Source of the DNA: Lindgomyces ingoldianus
Lineage: Eukaryota; Ascomycota; Dothideomycetes; Pleosporales; Lindgomycetaceae
Assembly: GCF_010093535.1 (NCBI RefSeq)
Contig: NW_022985175.1
Span: 1,273,328-1,313,395 of the forward strand
Length of the DNA: 40,068 nt
Direction: 5' to 3'
Of this stretch, positions 12,013 to 22,379 are shown one piece after another; position 1 is the first letter of the stretch, and each line of letters begins with the position of its first letter. The position numbers were made by a program, and so were the translations under genes. Under the pieces are notes generated by a model, which worked only from the letters and a program-made list of their open reading frames with translations, searched no databases and was not told the DNA's origin.

Positions 12013-12907
12013 TGCTTGAATTCAATAAAATATCAACAAGGCTTCCGGATGCAAGCTATAGAGACAGCACAATGACATCTGACTTCGGTATAGTGAATCT
12101 TATCCTATTCCGGTGCGATACCGCTTGGCGAGGGCGGTGATCCATTCACGAACCTGACAAGGTTACCGCGGATCATGACTATGCGGGCAGGCACGAGCAA
12201 TTTAAAGCGCACCCAGACACCAGAAACCCCCCGTCCCTGGTTGGTAGACGTTGCTTTCCGGGCTGGATACTCATTACGGGTTATAGCTAAGACTGCGAAT
12301 CTGCGGCTGACACTAGTGTGCTGCGGACCCGTTTTTGTGCCACGTCTCAATGAGGTCGACAGTTAATTTATCGGCAATCTCGGTATCGACAACATTGTAG
12401 CTTTCTGTCTCAGGTCACCATTAATTTCCAACGAAGTCCTACGCCGTGTGTCCTAGCAAGGCACACTCGCTACAAGGATGACACACAGTCAGGAGAGTAC
12501 GGATCAATGATGGTACCTCAGCCCCCAATCACACGCAAATTATCAAAAAATGTTCTGATATTGTGCTCTTGGAGTTCACCGAGCGCGATAGTCGGTGTGT
12601 TGATCTGACCACCTGCGCCGGAACACATGCAGCCAGCCAGATTGCGGGGCGGCACAGAGCCAGATATTGTGCCAGTTGCCTACAAGCCTGCCCGGCAGCA
12701 CAGTTTCTAACCGGTATCAACGCATAAGGTTTTGGGAAATAGGTCGAAGAACAAAGTTTACGCCCGAATTGCAGGCATCAATCGGCCACGAACGTATATT
12801 CTCACAAGAGCTATCGTCCAACAACGATCTTCAAATCCACTCACCCACCACACGGTTTTACATCGGGGCGCATACCATTCCAATCCGGAGCGACCACAAC
12901 AGCAATC
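12013..12907. promoter_or_regulatory. Divergent promoter region, amine oxidase / P450
   Basis: This 895-bp region lies between the start codons of two divergent genes, so it should hold both promoters. I see no conserved open frame. A CGG-N6-CGG direct half-site pair lies at 12372-12383, a spacing used by some Zn2Cys6 activators, but a single instance could be chance. No TATA box stands out for either gene. Confidence 0.5.
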
Positions 12908-14638
12908 ATGTACCAGTATGCTGTCTGGATGAGCGCTGCAACTCTGGTGATCGTGAGTATTCCCTCGGAATACCGATGACTTCCAAATTTATATCGCTTT
13001 AACCAGGTTGCTGGCATCGCCATTCGAAGACTCTTTTTCCATCCGTTCAGCAATGTCCCGGGTCCATTTTTGGCCAAAGTGACTAGTCTATACTCAGCAT
13101 GGCACTCGTGGAGAGGCACAATGCACCTAGACATACAAAGACGTCATCAGCAATACGGTCCGTTGTACTGCCATTGTGCCCCAGCACGAGATTGTCCCTA
13201 ACAGCTTGCAGGTGATTTAATACGATATGCCCCAAATCAGATTCTCTCTCTCTATCCTTCGGACATGGCCACAATCTACGCCCATGGGAAGCCATTCCAC
13301 AAATCAAAAGGCTATGCGACCATGCTACCACTCCCGGATGGCTGGAGCACAATGACCTCTATCGACAAACGTCTGCATCATAATCTCCGTAGGGTTTTCA
13401 GATCCGGCGTCACTGCTGAAAACCTCGCACGTTATGAGCCGGCAATACTTCGAAACTTGGAGGTATACTTCTCTCAACTTACCAAGACCAAGGATAGCGA
13501 CGGTTGGAGCGCTGCAGGTGACATGAGAAAATGGAGCAAGTTATCCATGACTTCCCGCGCCATAAATACTAGCTGACGTACTATAGACCTGTGTTTGGGA
13601 TTCGACACCATGTCGGACTTTGGCTTGGGCATAAAAACGAACTTGCTGTGCGACTCAGCCAGGGACTACGTATTCCTCGCACTCTACACCCACGAGAAGA
13701 AAATGGGTCTCTGGGAACAATTACCAGTCCTTAATGACCTCGGAGTCGGCGACTTCGTCAGCTGGATTTTCCCTCTCCTATCTCCCAAAGCAAACCAATT
13801 CGCCAGCTGGTTCCAAAAGTTCCTTGACCAAGCGCTTGCCACCAATGCCACCCAACCCAAGGGCATCTTTGGCCCGGTTATCCAAAGCGGTTACGGCAAC
13901 CTGGAGAAGCCTGGACATAACTGGGCCAACATGATCGGCGAAGGCGCTTTCAGCACCTTTTCCTCGGCTGATGGCTACGGCATGATGATTTCAGGGTTTT
14001 TGCACTATCTCTCCCACTACGCGCATGTGTACGAGAGACTCGCAACAGAAATGCGCAGCAAATTCAAGCCCGGCGAGAGAATCGTGTGGGGAAAAGAACT
14101 CGAGTCAAGCGTCTATCTCCGCGCCGTCATCGACGAAGTCATGCGTCTTCTCCCTCCAGCATGCGGCGTCCACTGGCGAGAGTGTGAGCAGGATGGCGTC
14201 ACCATCGGCGCAGCTCAGGTCCCCATGCCTGTGGGCGCCGATGTGGGCATGAGTCTCTTCGCGTTGTTCAGAGACGGCAGGATCTTCCGTGATCCAGTCC
14301 GATTCTGGCCAGAGCGCTGGATCCGCGACATGCTGCCCGAAACTGAACAGGCGTTTGCCCGGAAGATGTTCACGCCGTTCTCCATTGGGCCGAGGAACTG
14401 CGCTGGTGGCCATGTCGCTGTCATGATTGCTAGTATTGCGTATGCGCATATCCTGGTAAATTATGACTTCAAGTTGAGCGGCAGAGAGCAGAAGACTGCC
14501 CCTCATGTTTGGTCGAATACCCCAGATGAGGTTGGAGCAGACAAGGAATTGATTTTTGAGAGCCATTACTCTATTGCTGGTTGGTTGAACGGTCCGTTCA
14601 TTCAATTCAAAGAGCGAGTGGTATCCAACCAAAGCTAG
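12908..14638 (+). CDS. Cytochrome P450 monooxygenase
   Basis: A haem-thiolate monooxygenase, probably anchored in the ER by an N-terminal hydrophobic helix (residues about 5-20). My model: exons 12908-12952, 13007-13157, 13212-13517 and 13587-14638, with introns of 54, 54 and 69 bp, giving 517 residues. Supporting motifs: the proline hinge HPFSNVPGP, GDLIRYAPN restored by splicing intron 2, the K-helix ExxR at E351-R354 (EVMR), PERW, and the haem loop FSIGPRNC with ligand Cys439. The I-helix is unusual: where most P450s have A/G-G-x-D/E-T this one reads FSTFSSADG, so the usual acid-threonine pair is missing. The third intron is the least certain: GTGACA...TATAG with a GCTGAC branch site keeps the frame, while a GTTATC donor at 13540 does not. 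The clade is a fungal tailoring type; substrate unknown. Divergent from the amine oxidase, convergent with the thioesterase. Confidence 0.9.
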
Positions 14639-14902
14639 TCATTGGGTATACAGGTCCTATTACTTTCAAGCGAGAGAAAACATGTCACTTTTGAGTTGCA
14701 ATAGAGCCTGCGCTAGGTAGTTATGATCGTCTACAGGAGCAATTATTCTCAGGCCCAAACCCTCGATAGCCTTCTTCAGTGAAGGTTTTGCTTTCGTCGG
14801 GAAATGGGCTTCCCCACTTCGAGCTAAAATTGCCTTTGCCCATCGCAGTACCCAGCCAGCAATGGCTCAATGGATTAGAGCTACACTCAACTCTACTAAA
14901 GG

Positions 14903-15693
14903 TCAAATCTTCGAAGTTGCTATGCTCTTGTCGGACTTCGGGTGCTCCCTGTCCCATTTCTCCTTCAGCATCTTCGCATGCTCCGCCTTCTTGGTGAATC
15001 CTTCAAACACCTTCGGCCATCCGCCGCCAAGCGTACGGATGTCGACAGGCCGTCCGGTCCTCACATCCATGTAGGTGACGGAGCCCTTGACTTCGGCAAC
15101 AATAGCCTGCTGCTTGAGAGAGAAGAGCGAAGTCGTTCCGCTGTTGCGGGTGGGCTCAATGAGATCCTCCCGATACGCTGCGATGAGCTGTTTCAAGTTA
15201 GCAGGTTAGCCTAATCTGCACCCGCCTCGCACATGGTACCTACCGCATCGGGATACTTGACCTGCCTCCGGATGTCGAGCTCGTATCGCCTCACGACGGG
15301 AACGACCGTCTTGGCGAGGATCATGTCGTTGTATTCATCCTCATTCAGGAATTCGTCATAGCTCTCCATGACCCGGTGGAAGCAGGTGCCCAGGAAGGTC
15401 ATGTATTGCGACTGCATGACGTGACCGAACGGGTCCTGATCCTCAGCCCAGACGATTCCGCGCTCGACCATGGTCTGAGGATCGTAACCCATGGCCTCGA
15501 GGGTTGCCAGAGCTTTTGCTCGCAGCGGAGCATACGGGTCCGTGTTTGGATGGGGGGCTGGGGCGCCCGACCGGGTGTAAGGCGAGTTGTAGGCAGACTC
15601 GGCCAAGCGCGACAGACGGGGGTTTGAGCTGTTATCCTCTCTCATGTCGAGCTGGGTTGACTGAGCGGTGCTGCGCAGGTGTCTAGGGCGCAA
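14903..15693 (-). CDS. Hotdog-fold thioesterase-like protein
   Basis: Predicted acyl-thioester hydrolase of the 4HBT/hotdog superfamily, in a fungal subgroup. Exons 15693-15244 and 15187-14903 with a 56-bp GTAGGT...CAG intron (15188-15243, branch GCTAAC) give 244 residues. The hotdog signature is WAEDQDPFGHVMQSQYMTFL, where an acid lies a few residues before the helix that starts GHV. A second half rich in beta strands follows (SLFSLKQQAIVAEVKGSVTY, then DVRTGRPVDI). The first 20 residues are basic and hydroxylated with no acids before D16, so mitochondrial targeting is possible; a start at the second methionine (residue 17) is equally plausible. In a cluster with fatty-acyl-type enzymes it could release a tailored acyl chain from CoA or ACP, but similar proteins also occur outside clusters. 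Divergent from the membrane-protein gene, 372 bp apart. Confidence 0.8.
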
Positions 15694-16065
15694 GTCTTCA
15701 GCGCCTTGCCGCAGGTCTTATCGCAGCCGTACATAAGCACGCGCCACGGGTTGAGCGGGCTAGGCTAGGTGCACGGACGCCCAGGTTGGATCCCGAGGTC
15801 CCACCTAGACCATGGTTCGCACCCTCGGTACCACCATCAAACTACTGTATGGATGGTGGTACAGGGCCCCCTTGACCGACGCTGACTGCATGCTAAGCGC
15901 GTAAATCACTTCTCCATCCGCTGACAAAAGGATGGATGCCTCCGGACCGTGGTGGCTGCATTCCCTCGCTGGATTATGGAGACTCAGCTATCGATATCGC
16001 GCTAGACGTCGTTCATCCTACATTTGCTTTCTCTTCTACTAACTTTTCGGGCACGATAATCGGCC
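15694..16065. promoter_or_regulatory. Divergent promoter, thioesterase / membrane protein, with an 11-bp perfect inverted repeat
   Basis: This region of 372 bp separates two divergent start codons. Near its middle the arms GTACCACCATC (15828-15838) and GATGGTGGTAC (15852-15862) form a perfect 11-bp inverted repeat around a 13-nt spacer. It could be an operator for a dimeric regulator or a hairpin. No TATA box is obvious. Confidence 0.6.
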
Positions 16066-17425
16066 ATGTCTACGAGGTCCTCCATCAAGTGGAATCCCTC
16101 GTTGACAGACGAAAATGAGGCCTACGTGGTCGTCATCGCCACCACGGTGATGACAGCCTTGATCATCCTATCCACGTCCATGCGCATTGGTATGAAGCTG
16201 TGGTGCCGCTTGCCCCTGCAGATTGAAGATTTCTTGATCGTTATCAGCCTGGTAAACGCGGCCGCTCAGAAGACGCCCAGAATACGAACTGACATGAAAT
16301 CATAGGGCATCAACCTGGCCTCCAATGCGATCGAGTACGAGTCCGTAAAAGTAGGCTTTGGGCGCCATCTCCAATTCCTGACCAGAGACCAAGAGCGAGC
16401 GCTGCGAAGATGGAATCAAATTGCTCTTTGTCTCGCAAACCTCGCTATATGGTCGGTCAAATTATCTATCTGCTTCTTCATCCTCTCCCTCATTCGTGGC
16501 ACATACCGCCGGTCGCGATGGGTCATTTACGGGTTGATAACTATTACCTGTATTGCCCATGGAAGCCAAACCATCGTCTGGGCTACGCAGGCGCGGCCGT
16601 TGGAGAAACTCTGGCACCCCGAGGTCCCCGGAACGGTCCGCACTAAAAAGACTCTGGTCAACTCTATTATTGCATTCACAGGTACGTAACGTGGCGACTG
16701 ATTCAACCAGCCTCTGAATGACCAGAAGCTAACGGGGAACGTAGCGATCTCCAGTGTAACCGATCTGTTCTACGCAATCTTGCCCATCTACTTCTTTGGG
16801 AATCTACAGATGAGTCTCCAGAAGAAAATCACCGTGTTGGCCTTGACCGGATCCGGTCTTCTGTAAGCCGCTCAGCCCTCGTTATATTTGCTGCGCACCT
16901 GCTTACTCATACTTGCACAGTGTCTTCGCCGCCTCCATCATCCGCGTCGGGTTCGTCAATGACTTCAAGGACCCAGATATGTCCTGGGCTTTGCGAAGAG
17001 TCTACGTCTGCACCATTGTAGAGCGTAATCTTGCCGAGTTCATCGCCGATCTGCCAGCAATCTTCCCGCTGATACGTAGCATGCACAAGAAGGTTGTTAC
17101 AGTAATCACCCAAGGTAGTCGAGGCACCTCCAAGTCTGGGTCGTACGGCCCAACGAATAGCCTGACGATTGGATCCGAGCACAAACGGCTTCATAACGGT
17201 AAGCGTGGGAAATTCGCTGCCTATGGACCGAATGGGCAATTCACCACAATTCACGATAACTCGGACGATGAAATCCCTCTAAAAGATGGGCTCAACCGTC
17301 CCAGCTCGGCTGCGAAGAAGAATGAGAGGGGAATCACCGTACAGGTGAACATTGACGTGGAATCGCAAGAGCACAATGACAGTAGGCCGGTATGGCCTAA
17401 AGGAAGTCTAAGGCCTAAGGTTTAG
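16066..17425 (+). CDS. Rhodopsin-domain integral membrane protein (fungal PF20684 / SAT4-like)
   Basis: A seven-helix membrane protein of the large fungal-specific family often labelled integral membrane or Pth11-like. Exons 16066-16251, 16306-16681, 16745-16862 and 16921-17425 with introns of 54, 63 and 58 bp close to 394 residues. Diagnostic parts: TM1 after a short N terminus (YVVVIATTVMTALIILST), RxxxKLWCRLPLQIEDFLIV, GINLASNAIEYESVKVGFGRH in reduced form, WSVKLSICFFILSLIR, WATQARPLEKLW, then VNSIIAFTAISSVTDLFYAI and a helix pair before a long polar cytoplasmic tail of about 110 residues. The family's job is unsettled; members occur beside many secondary-metabolite genes and may sense or transport. 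It is divergent from the thioesterase and convergent with the oxygenase gene, with only 187 bp between the stop codons. Confidence 0.87.
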
Positions 17426-17612
17426 AAGCAGGGCTAGTACGATTCTTTGCATGTGTGGAGATACAGGCGCTTTCGTTCTACCGTCTCTTTTGCAGTCTTC
17501 CAGGTCTATCAACAATAGAGAGATAGGTCAATGCGGTGGAAACCGGCTAGCTCGGTTGCAATGAACAAAATACTTTTAGGTTCTAGTGCGACTGTATTTG
17601 CTCGTGGAATGT

Positions 17613-18727
17613 TCAAACTACTGCCACCGGCTTACCGCCCTTGCTTTCCATGACGGCATCAGCTCTCTTAAGTGCCATGGCCTTCTTGACCTCCCATTCC
17701 CAAGCTGTCAGGTTCTCGTCCTCGCCACCACCCTCACCCACCAGGCTCCGCATACTGGCATCGCGCTCTGGCCTGACTAGAATAGCTAAACTGTAGCGGT
17801 CTCGGAATCGCTGCTCACCCGGTGGATACTTGATCCGATGACAGTTACTGCGCAGCAAGCCGCCTGACCACTGTACCATTGCATCTCCCAGATTCACAAT
17901 GAGGCAGCCCGGCTTCGGACGTACGTAGAGCCATGCCTGCTCGTCAGTCGCAGCTTTACCTGGCGCGAGAATCTGCAGCCCGCCGAGCACGTTCGCTAGT
18001 AGAGTGATGGTGCCAAAATCTGTATGGTGGATCATGCTTGTGCGGAGGTCTTCCTCTTCAGGACATGCGTAAGCCTTGATGAGGCGGATGACAGTGCCAG
18101 AGGGCTTTGTAGGTAGCTGTCGGGAAGTGAAGGTATCGGGGGCCAAGCCAAGCTGGGATGCGAGGATGGTGTTGATGGTGGACACGATGGTTTGGCCATG
18201 CTTGAGGAACGATGTAAAAAGAGGCAAATGCGTATGCACAAGATCGGGTAGTGGCTGGAGCGGTGTATTGTTGAGAAGGCCATCCTGGCCAAGATTGAAC
18301 CACTCAAAGCGATCAGGCTCGTTGGTCTCCGTTTTAGCGAGACCTCGGGGTTTGAACCTGGGGATTATGTGAGCTGCGGGCATGAAGGACCGGGGGGTAA
18401 CGGCAATCACCCTAGAAAGCTCTTGGGCAGATCATGTGGGTACTTTTCCTTTACCTCTGCAGGCAGATTCATGATATCTTGGCCAGCTCCAAACAGGCTG
18501 TCGATCTCATTGATGACGGTGTTGCCAAGCGCATCGCCGCGCAAATCGAGCAGGAAGAAGCCGAGTTCCTGGCATGCATCAAGCACGCTTCTGGCAGCGG
18601 TAGCATCCCCCGAAACCAAGCTCGCCAGCGACACCGTGTGCACTGGCGCAGTGGGTACATTTTCGGGGAATGCAGGGATTGCCTCGAAGAGCTTTTCGGA
18701 CGCCATTTCGGGAAGCTGCTGAAACAC
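17613..18727 (-). CDS. 2-oxoglutarate/Fe(II)-dependent dioxygenase, isopenicillin-N-synthase-like
   Basis: A soluble non-haem iron oxygenase. Exons 18727-18411 and 18358-adjacent 18357-17613 with a 53-bp intron (18358-18410, GTGATT...CCAG) give 353 residues. The N-terminal half is the DIOX_N type (APVHTVSLASL...ACQELGFFLLDL). The catalytic half has the iron ligands H217-T-D219 and H279, and the co-substrate-binding R293-Y-S295. A second methionine at residue 8 (codon at 18706) starts MASEKLFEAIPAFP, which resembles the usual start of this subfamily and is the more likely true start, giving 346 residues. Such enzymes hydroxylate, desaturate or ring-close small molecules; the substrate cannot be read from sequence. 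Its promoter side faces the MCT transporter gene, but a mariner element now separates them. Confidence 0.88.
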
Positions 18728-18910
18728 TCACTATCATGTGTTTATCGGAGCCAGAGTCCAAGGAGGTTGAACGAAGCAGAAACTGTATCAAGAAGGCGAC
18801 TGGTTAATATAGAGACGCAGCAAGGGTGTGGTGTGAGAGGATCGCCGCCCAGGCGCTAGAACGCGGATGCGCCTGACGGCGGGAGGGGCGTTGTCGGCTG
18901 CGGGTGCGAC

Positions 18911-20215
18911 TACAGGGGGCTCTCATGAGCGGACTGTACCGCGTGCACAAGCCGACATCCGTGCGTAGAATATTCTGAATAAATTACAAGATTTTGTAAG
19001 CAGCTCTCTAACAAACTTACGTCCCTTGTTCAGCTCACTCCACTAACAAGATACACCACAATGCCAAAGACACCAAATCAACAACTAACGTACAAGGAGC
19101 GTATACAGATCCACACCCTACGCGAGATAGGCTGGAAACAAAAGGATATCTCTTAGAAACTTAGGATACCTCTTTCTACAGTCTCTCTCTGCCTCCGCAC
19201 GCCTGAGACGCCTACAAAGCCTAAGGGACAGTCTCCTATTCTATCTACTCCATTCCGAATCCTCCTTGTACGGCATGCGACTGAGAACGCTAAGCAACGA
19301 CAGAAAACTCAAGAGGAGATAGCTTAAGAGCTAGGGATAACAGTCTGTTGGCGTACGCTTATTAAGGCCTTTAAGAAGGAGCTCTATTATTGCTGTAAGG
19401 CTACAGAGAAACCCTTCCTCACTAAGCAACACAAGGCAGACTGGGTTTAGTAGGCATGGGAGCACCTTGACTGGAGCGACAATTAATGGGCTGGTATAGG
19501 CTGGAGCGACGATATGAGCGCCCAGGCTGGCCCTGGCGAAGTGTGGGTGACAAGGCGCGCTGAGGAGCGCTTCCTGCCTGCCTGCTGTGTTGCTAGATTC
19601 AAAGGCTACTCTAGCTGCATAGTGTGGGCGATAATATTAAGGGATATGAAGGGCCCTCTAGTTGTGTACAAGAAGAGCTAGTGTACAAATAAGAAGCAGT
19701 TAATTAACTTAGAAGTATATATTAAGCACATCCTGCCTCTAGTTATAACCTTTTAAGACGCGTACACGGAGTACACAGGCAAGGAGCTGACCTTAATGGA
19801 GGATAACGCATCTATCCATACATTAAAGGCCACAATAGCTGCTGAGCAGGCCCTAGGTATCCCGAAGATCTCATAGCCAGCAAACTCACCTAACCTCAAC
19901 CCTATTAAGAACGTCTAGCAGATCTTAAAATACTGCCTAGGGAAGCGTTTTCTAAAGACTAACAACAAGGTAAGGCAGTATCTCCTTAAAGAATAGGAGA
20001 AATTGTCCTTTAGTAACTACAATAAGTACATAAAGTTAATAAGGGAGCGCTGTTAGGCAGTCATCCAGGCTAAAGGGGGACATACAAAGTGGTGAGACAA
20101 TGTGTTAATACAATAATTATTTATATGTATTTTACATAGAAAACAGCATTTTGAGAGCATTCAAGACTCGTGGGCCTGTGCGCGCGGTACAGCCCGTTCA
20201 TGGGAGGGGGTTGTA
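18911..20215 (+). mobile_element. Tc1/mariner DNA transposon with TIRs and TA target site, transposase RIP-killed
   Basis: The 46-bp imperfect terminal inverted repeats at 18911-18956 and 20170-20215 (including the TA target duplication) share CATGA-CGG-CTGTACCGCG and then GCACA. I count 36 of 46 identities. The element proper is 18913-20213, about 1.3 kb. A transposase frame runs 19061-20095: exactly 345 codons in one frame, starting MPKTPNQQLTYKERIQIHTL with a helix-turn-helix N terminus, then KGPLVVYKK-type core, a catalytic MEDNASIHT, and PANSPNLNPIKNV where TGG has become TAG just after. The stops are all TAG or TAA at former Trp or Gln codons, with no net frameshift, so loss is by point mutation of the RIP type. 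One catalytic Asp of the SPDLNPIE block is Asn here. The element splits the divergent promoter of the oxygenase and MCT genes. Confidence 0.92.
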
Positions 20216-20655
20216 CTGACCGTTGCGCCGCACCCACGTATCAGACGATCTCCAGGCAATCGCAGCACTCTACATTCGCCCTCAGATAACGACCACGAAA
20301 TGGTTAGAGGAACCCTGCTGCGCTGTACATGCGTGGTCCTCGACGGACGTACAAGGAATCCTGAGACAACGCGACCAATCGGGAATACCTACGGCGAGAC
20401 AGTTCTTTGTTCCACCCTTGATGCCCCCAAGAAGCTGCCATTTGCGGGTTTGTAAATTGCCTGCGCAGGTTGAATCACCGCTTCGCCGCATGCAATAAAG
20501 GGCACGCACCGATTGAACCACGGCTTCGCCGTATTCAATAAAGGGTCCGCGCCGTCGGGCGGTTGCCTAGCTTCGTCCAACGCGACAGGTAGTATATCTT
20601 TCTTGCAACAAAAGTCGCCCGACTTCATCCTTTTCAGCAGCTTTTCTGCGTCAAC
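20216..20655 (+). promoter_or_regulatory. Promoter region of the MCT transporter gene with a 43-bp tandem repeat
   Basis: The 440 bp between the mariner element and the ATG at 20656 hold a direct repeat, 20471-20513 and 20514-20556, sharing TGAA-CAC, CTTCGCCG and CAATAAAGGG. The second copy contains CGG-N5-CCG (CGGCTTCGCCG), the first CCG-N5-CCG. Paired CGG triplets are the contact sites of Zn2Cys6 regulators. The remainder shows no gene. Confidence 0.6.
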
Positions 20656-22129
20656 ATGGCTCCTGCATCGGAAACGCCCTTGGCGCCAGACCAGGAAGAG
20701 AAGGCCGCCACGGCTTACTTGGAAACGCCACCAACACCAACGCCTGCTGCCGATCTCGGGCCTAAACAGTGGCTGCAGATTCTCAGCACCTTCGTCGTGT
20801 TCTTCAATACCTGGTAAGTCTGGATGGCTGCTAGTATCTGTCGCAACGTTGAGCAGCCAGCACAAGAATAGTCGTCTGGAGGGGTCTATTGCTGTAGGAA
20901 TCGGCCCGCTAACGTGCCCACAAGGGGTATCCTTCTTACCTTCGGTGTCTTCCAAACATACTACGAACAAGTCCTGATCCGCAACAAGTCCAGCTCGGAC
21001 ATCGCATGGATTTCGACAGCCGGAGCCTTCGTCGTTCTGTCTGCGGGAATCGTGACTGGGCCTCTCTACGACCACGCCTATTACCGAGTACTGCTCCTGT
21101 CCGGTAGCCTCCTACAGGTGTTTGGTATGATGATGATTAGTATATCGAAAGAATATTACCAGCTCTTCATTACTCAGGCCATTTGCGTGGGACTAGGCGC
21201 AGGGATTGCGTTCACGCCAAGCGTTGCGGCGGCAGCAGCCTGCCTTACGAACCCCGCCACTCGTGCCAAAGCCATGGGCTTGATGGCGTGCGGCAGCAGT
21301 ATCGGTACGCATCCGCGCACCAGGAACCAGGATGAAATCGCTGACTTGGAATAGGCGGCGTCGTATACCCCCTTATGTTTCGCAGCATCGTGCGCTCCGT
21401 CGGCTTTGGATGGGCAGTCCGCAGCATCGCCTTCGTCATGCTTAGCCTATACGTCGTTTCATATCTCCCCTTGCTCAACCACCAAGAGCCACCGCCAGTG
21501 ATCCGCCGATTCTTCGACACATCTGCGCTGAGAGATGCGCCATTCATGGTGTTATGCATTGGCTCGATTTTCAGCGCGACGGCTTACTATATCCCTTTTC
21601 TCTATTTGCCGCTGTTAACAAAGGTGCGGATTCCATCAGTTGGCTCGGATCTGGCGTTTGATCTTCTTGCCATCCTAAATGGAAGTTCCGCGGTAGGCCG
21701 ACTCCTGGCTGGTGTCGCCGCCGCGATCTTTGGTCCAACGGAAACCACCTCCGTCTCACTGGTCTTCGGTTCTATATTACTATTCTGCTGGAGCGTGGTT
21801 GATTCCGTCGCAGGAACAATTGTATGGGCTGTGTTCTGGGGTATGGTTTCGGGCGTTCTAGTTGCATTGCCCGGGGCCTTTATCCCACTATTCTGCCCGT
21901 CTTTAGCGGTGATTGGAACCCGCTCAGGTATGTACTGGGTGTTTATATAGGGCTGGGCCTTCTCATCGGCAGCCCGATTGGAGGCGCCATTTATGATGTC
22001 AAAACCGCGGGGTCGGACTGGTGGCGACTGCAAGTATTTGCGGGGATATTCATGATGGGCGCTGCAGTCTGCACCATCTACCCCATCCTGCACTTGCGCC
22101 GCAAGGCACGAAATGCTGCCGCTCAGTAG
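20656..22129 (+). pseudogene. MCT-type MFS transporter, frame interrupted near the C terminus
   Basis: A monocarboxylate-porter-like member of the major facilitator superfamily in the plasma membrane; fungal members carry organic acids or export cluster products. Exons 20656-20813, 20925-21304 and 21355-22129 with introns of 111 and 50 bp. The N terminus is acidic and proline-rich. Splicing creates the family signature NTWGILLTFGVFQTYY, and later SSDIAWISTAGAF, GSSIGGVVYPLMF and LVALPGAFIPLF follow. The frame then meets TAG at 21948-21950 after GTRSGMYWVFI, while the neighbouring frame continues GLGLLIGSPIGGAI to a stop at 22127-22129. Dropping two bases in the TATATA run at 21944-21949 restores a 436-residue protein with normal spacing. 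A 23-nt GTATGT...TATAG segment (21928-21950) also restores frame but would delete seven residues of helix 11. It may be a real lesion, a sequencing error or strain polymorphism, so the pseudogene call is provisional. Confidence 0.75.
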
Positions 22130-22280
22130 AGCAGGATAGCATACAGAATTTGGGAATCATAAAATTGAACAATCTGGATGGGCCGCGTCTTAATCCAGCT
22201 GAGCACTCGAGCTCTTTTCTTAAGCCTAACCATTTTCGTCTGGTAGGCCTCTTTTGAGATATCAAAACGTACGATCCCGC

Positions 22281-22324
22281 GTCATGTGATAAAGCACGTG
22301 ACTTTGGCATAGACGGCGTATATA
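22281..22324 (+). promoter_or_regulatory. Putative promoter of the DUF1365 gene: E-boxes and TATA
   Basis: Within the 250 bp before ATG 22380 are CATGTGA (core at about 22283), a perfect CACGTG E-box at 22295-22300, and TATATA at 22319-22324 set inside an inverted GGCG...CGCC. The TATA lies about 56 bp before the ATG, followed by a CT-rich leader. E-boxes bind bHLH regulators, and CATGTGA is the core of the yeast Ino2/Ino4 lipid-gene element, but that link is inference. Confidence 0.5.
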
Positions 22325-22379
22325 GCGCCTTGGGCTGCTGCTGCTTCTCCTTTCAACCAACAACCTTCCATCTGAGCAA

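Noticed and set aside
13540..13586. Alternative donor GTTATC for the third P450 intron
   Set aside because: It would keep the plausible DMRKW segment, but the join to LCLGFDTM is out of frame; the 13518 donor gives a continuous 517-residue frame. RNA-seq could still change this.
15812..15838. B-box-like GGTTCGCACCC followed by ACCACCA, suggesting a tRNA
   Set aside because: The conserved A after GGTTCG is missing, no A box or cloverleaf pairs upstream, and the ACCACCA belongs to the inverted repeat.
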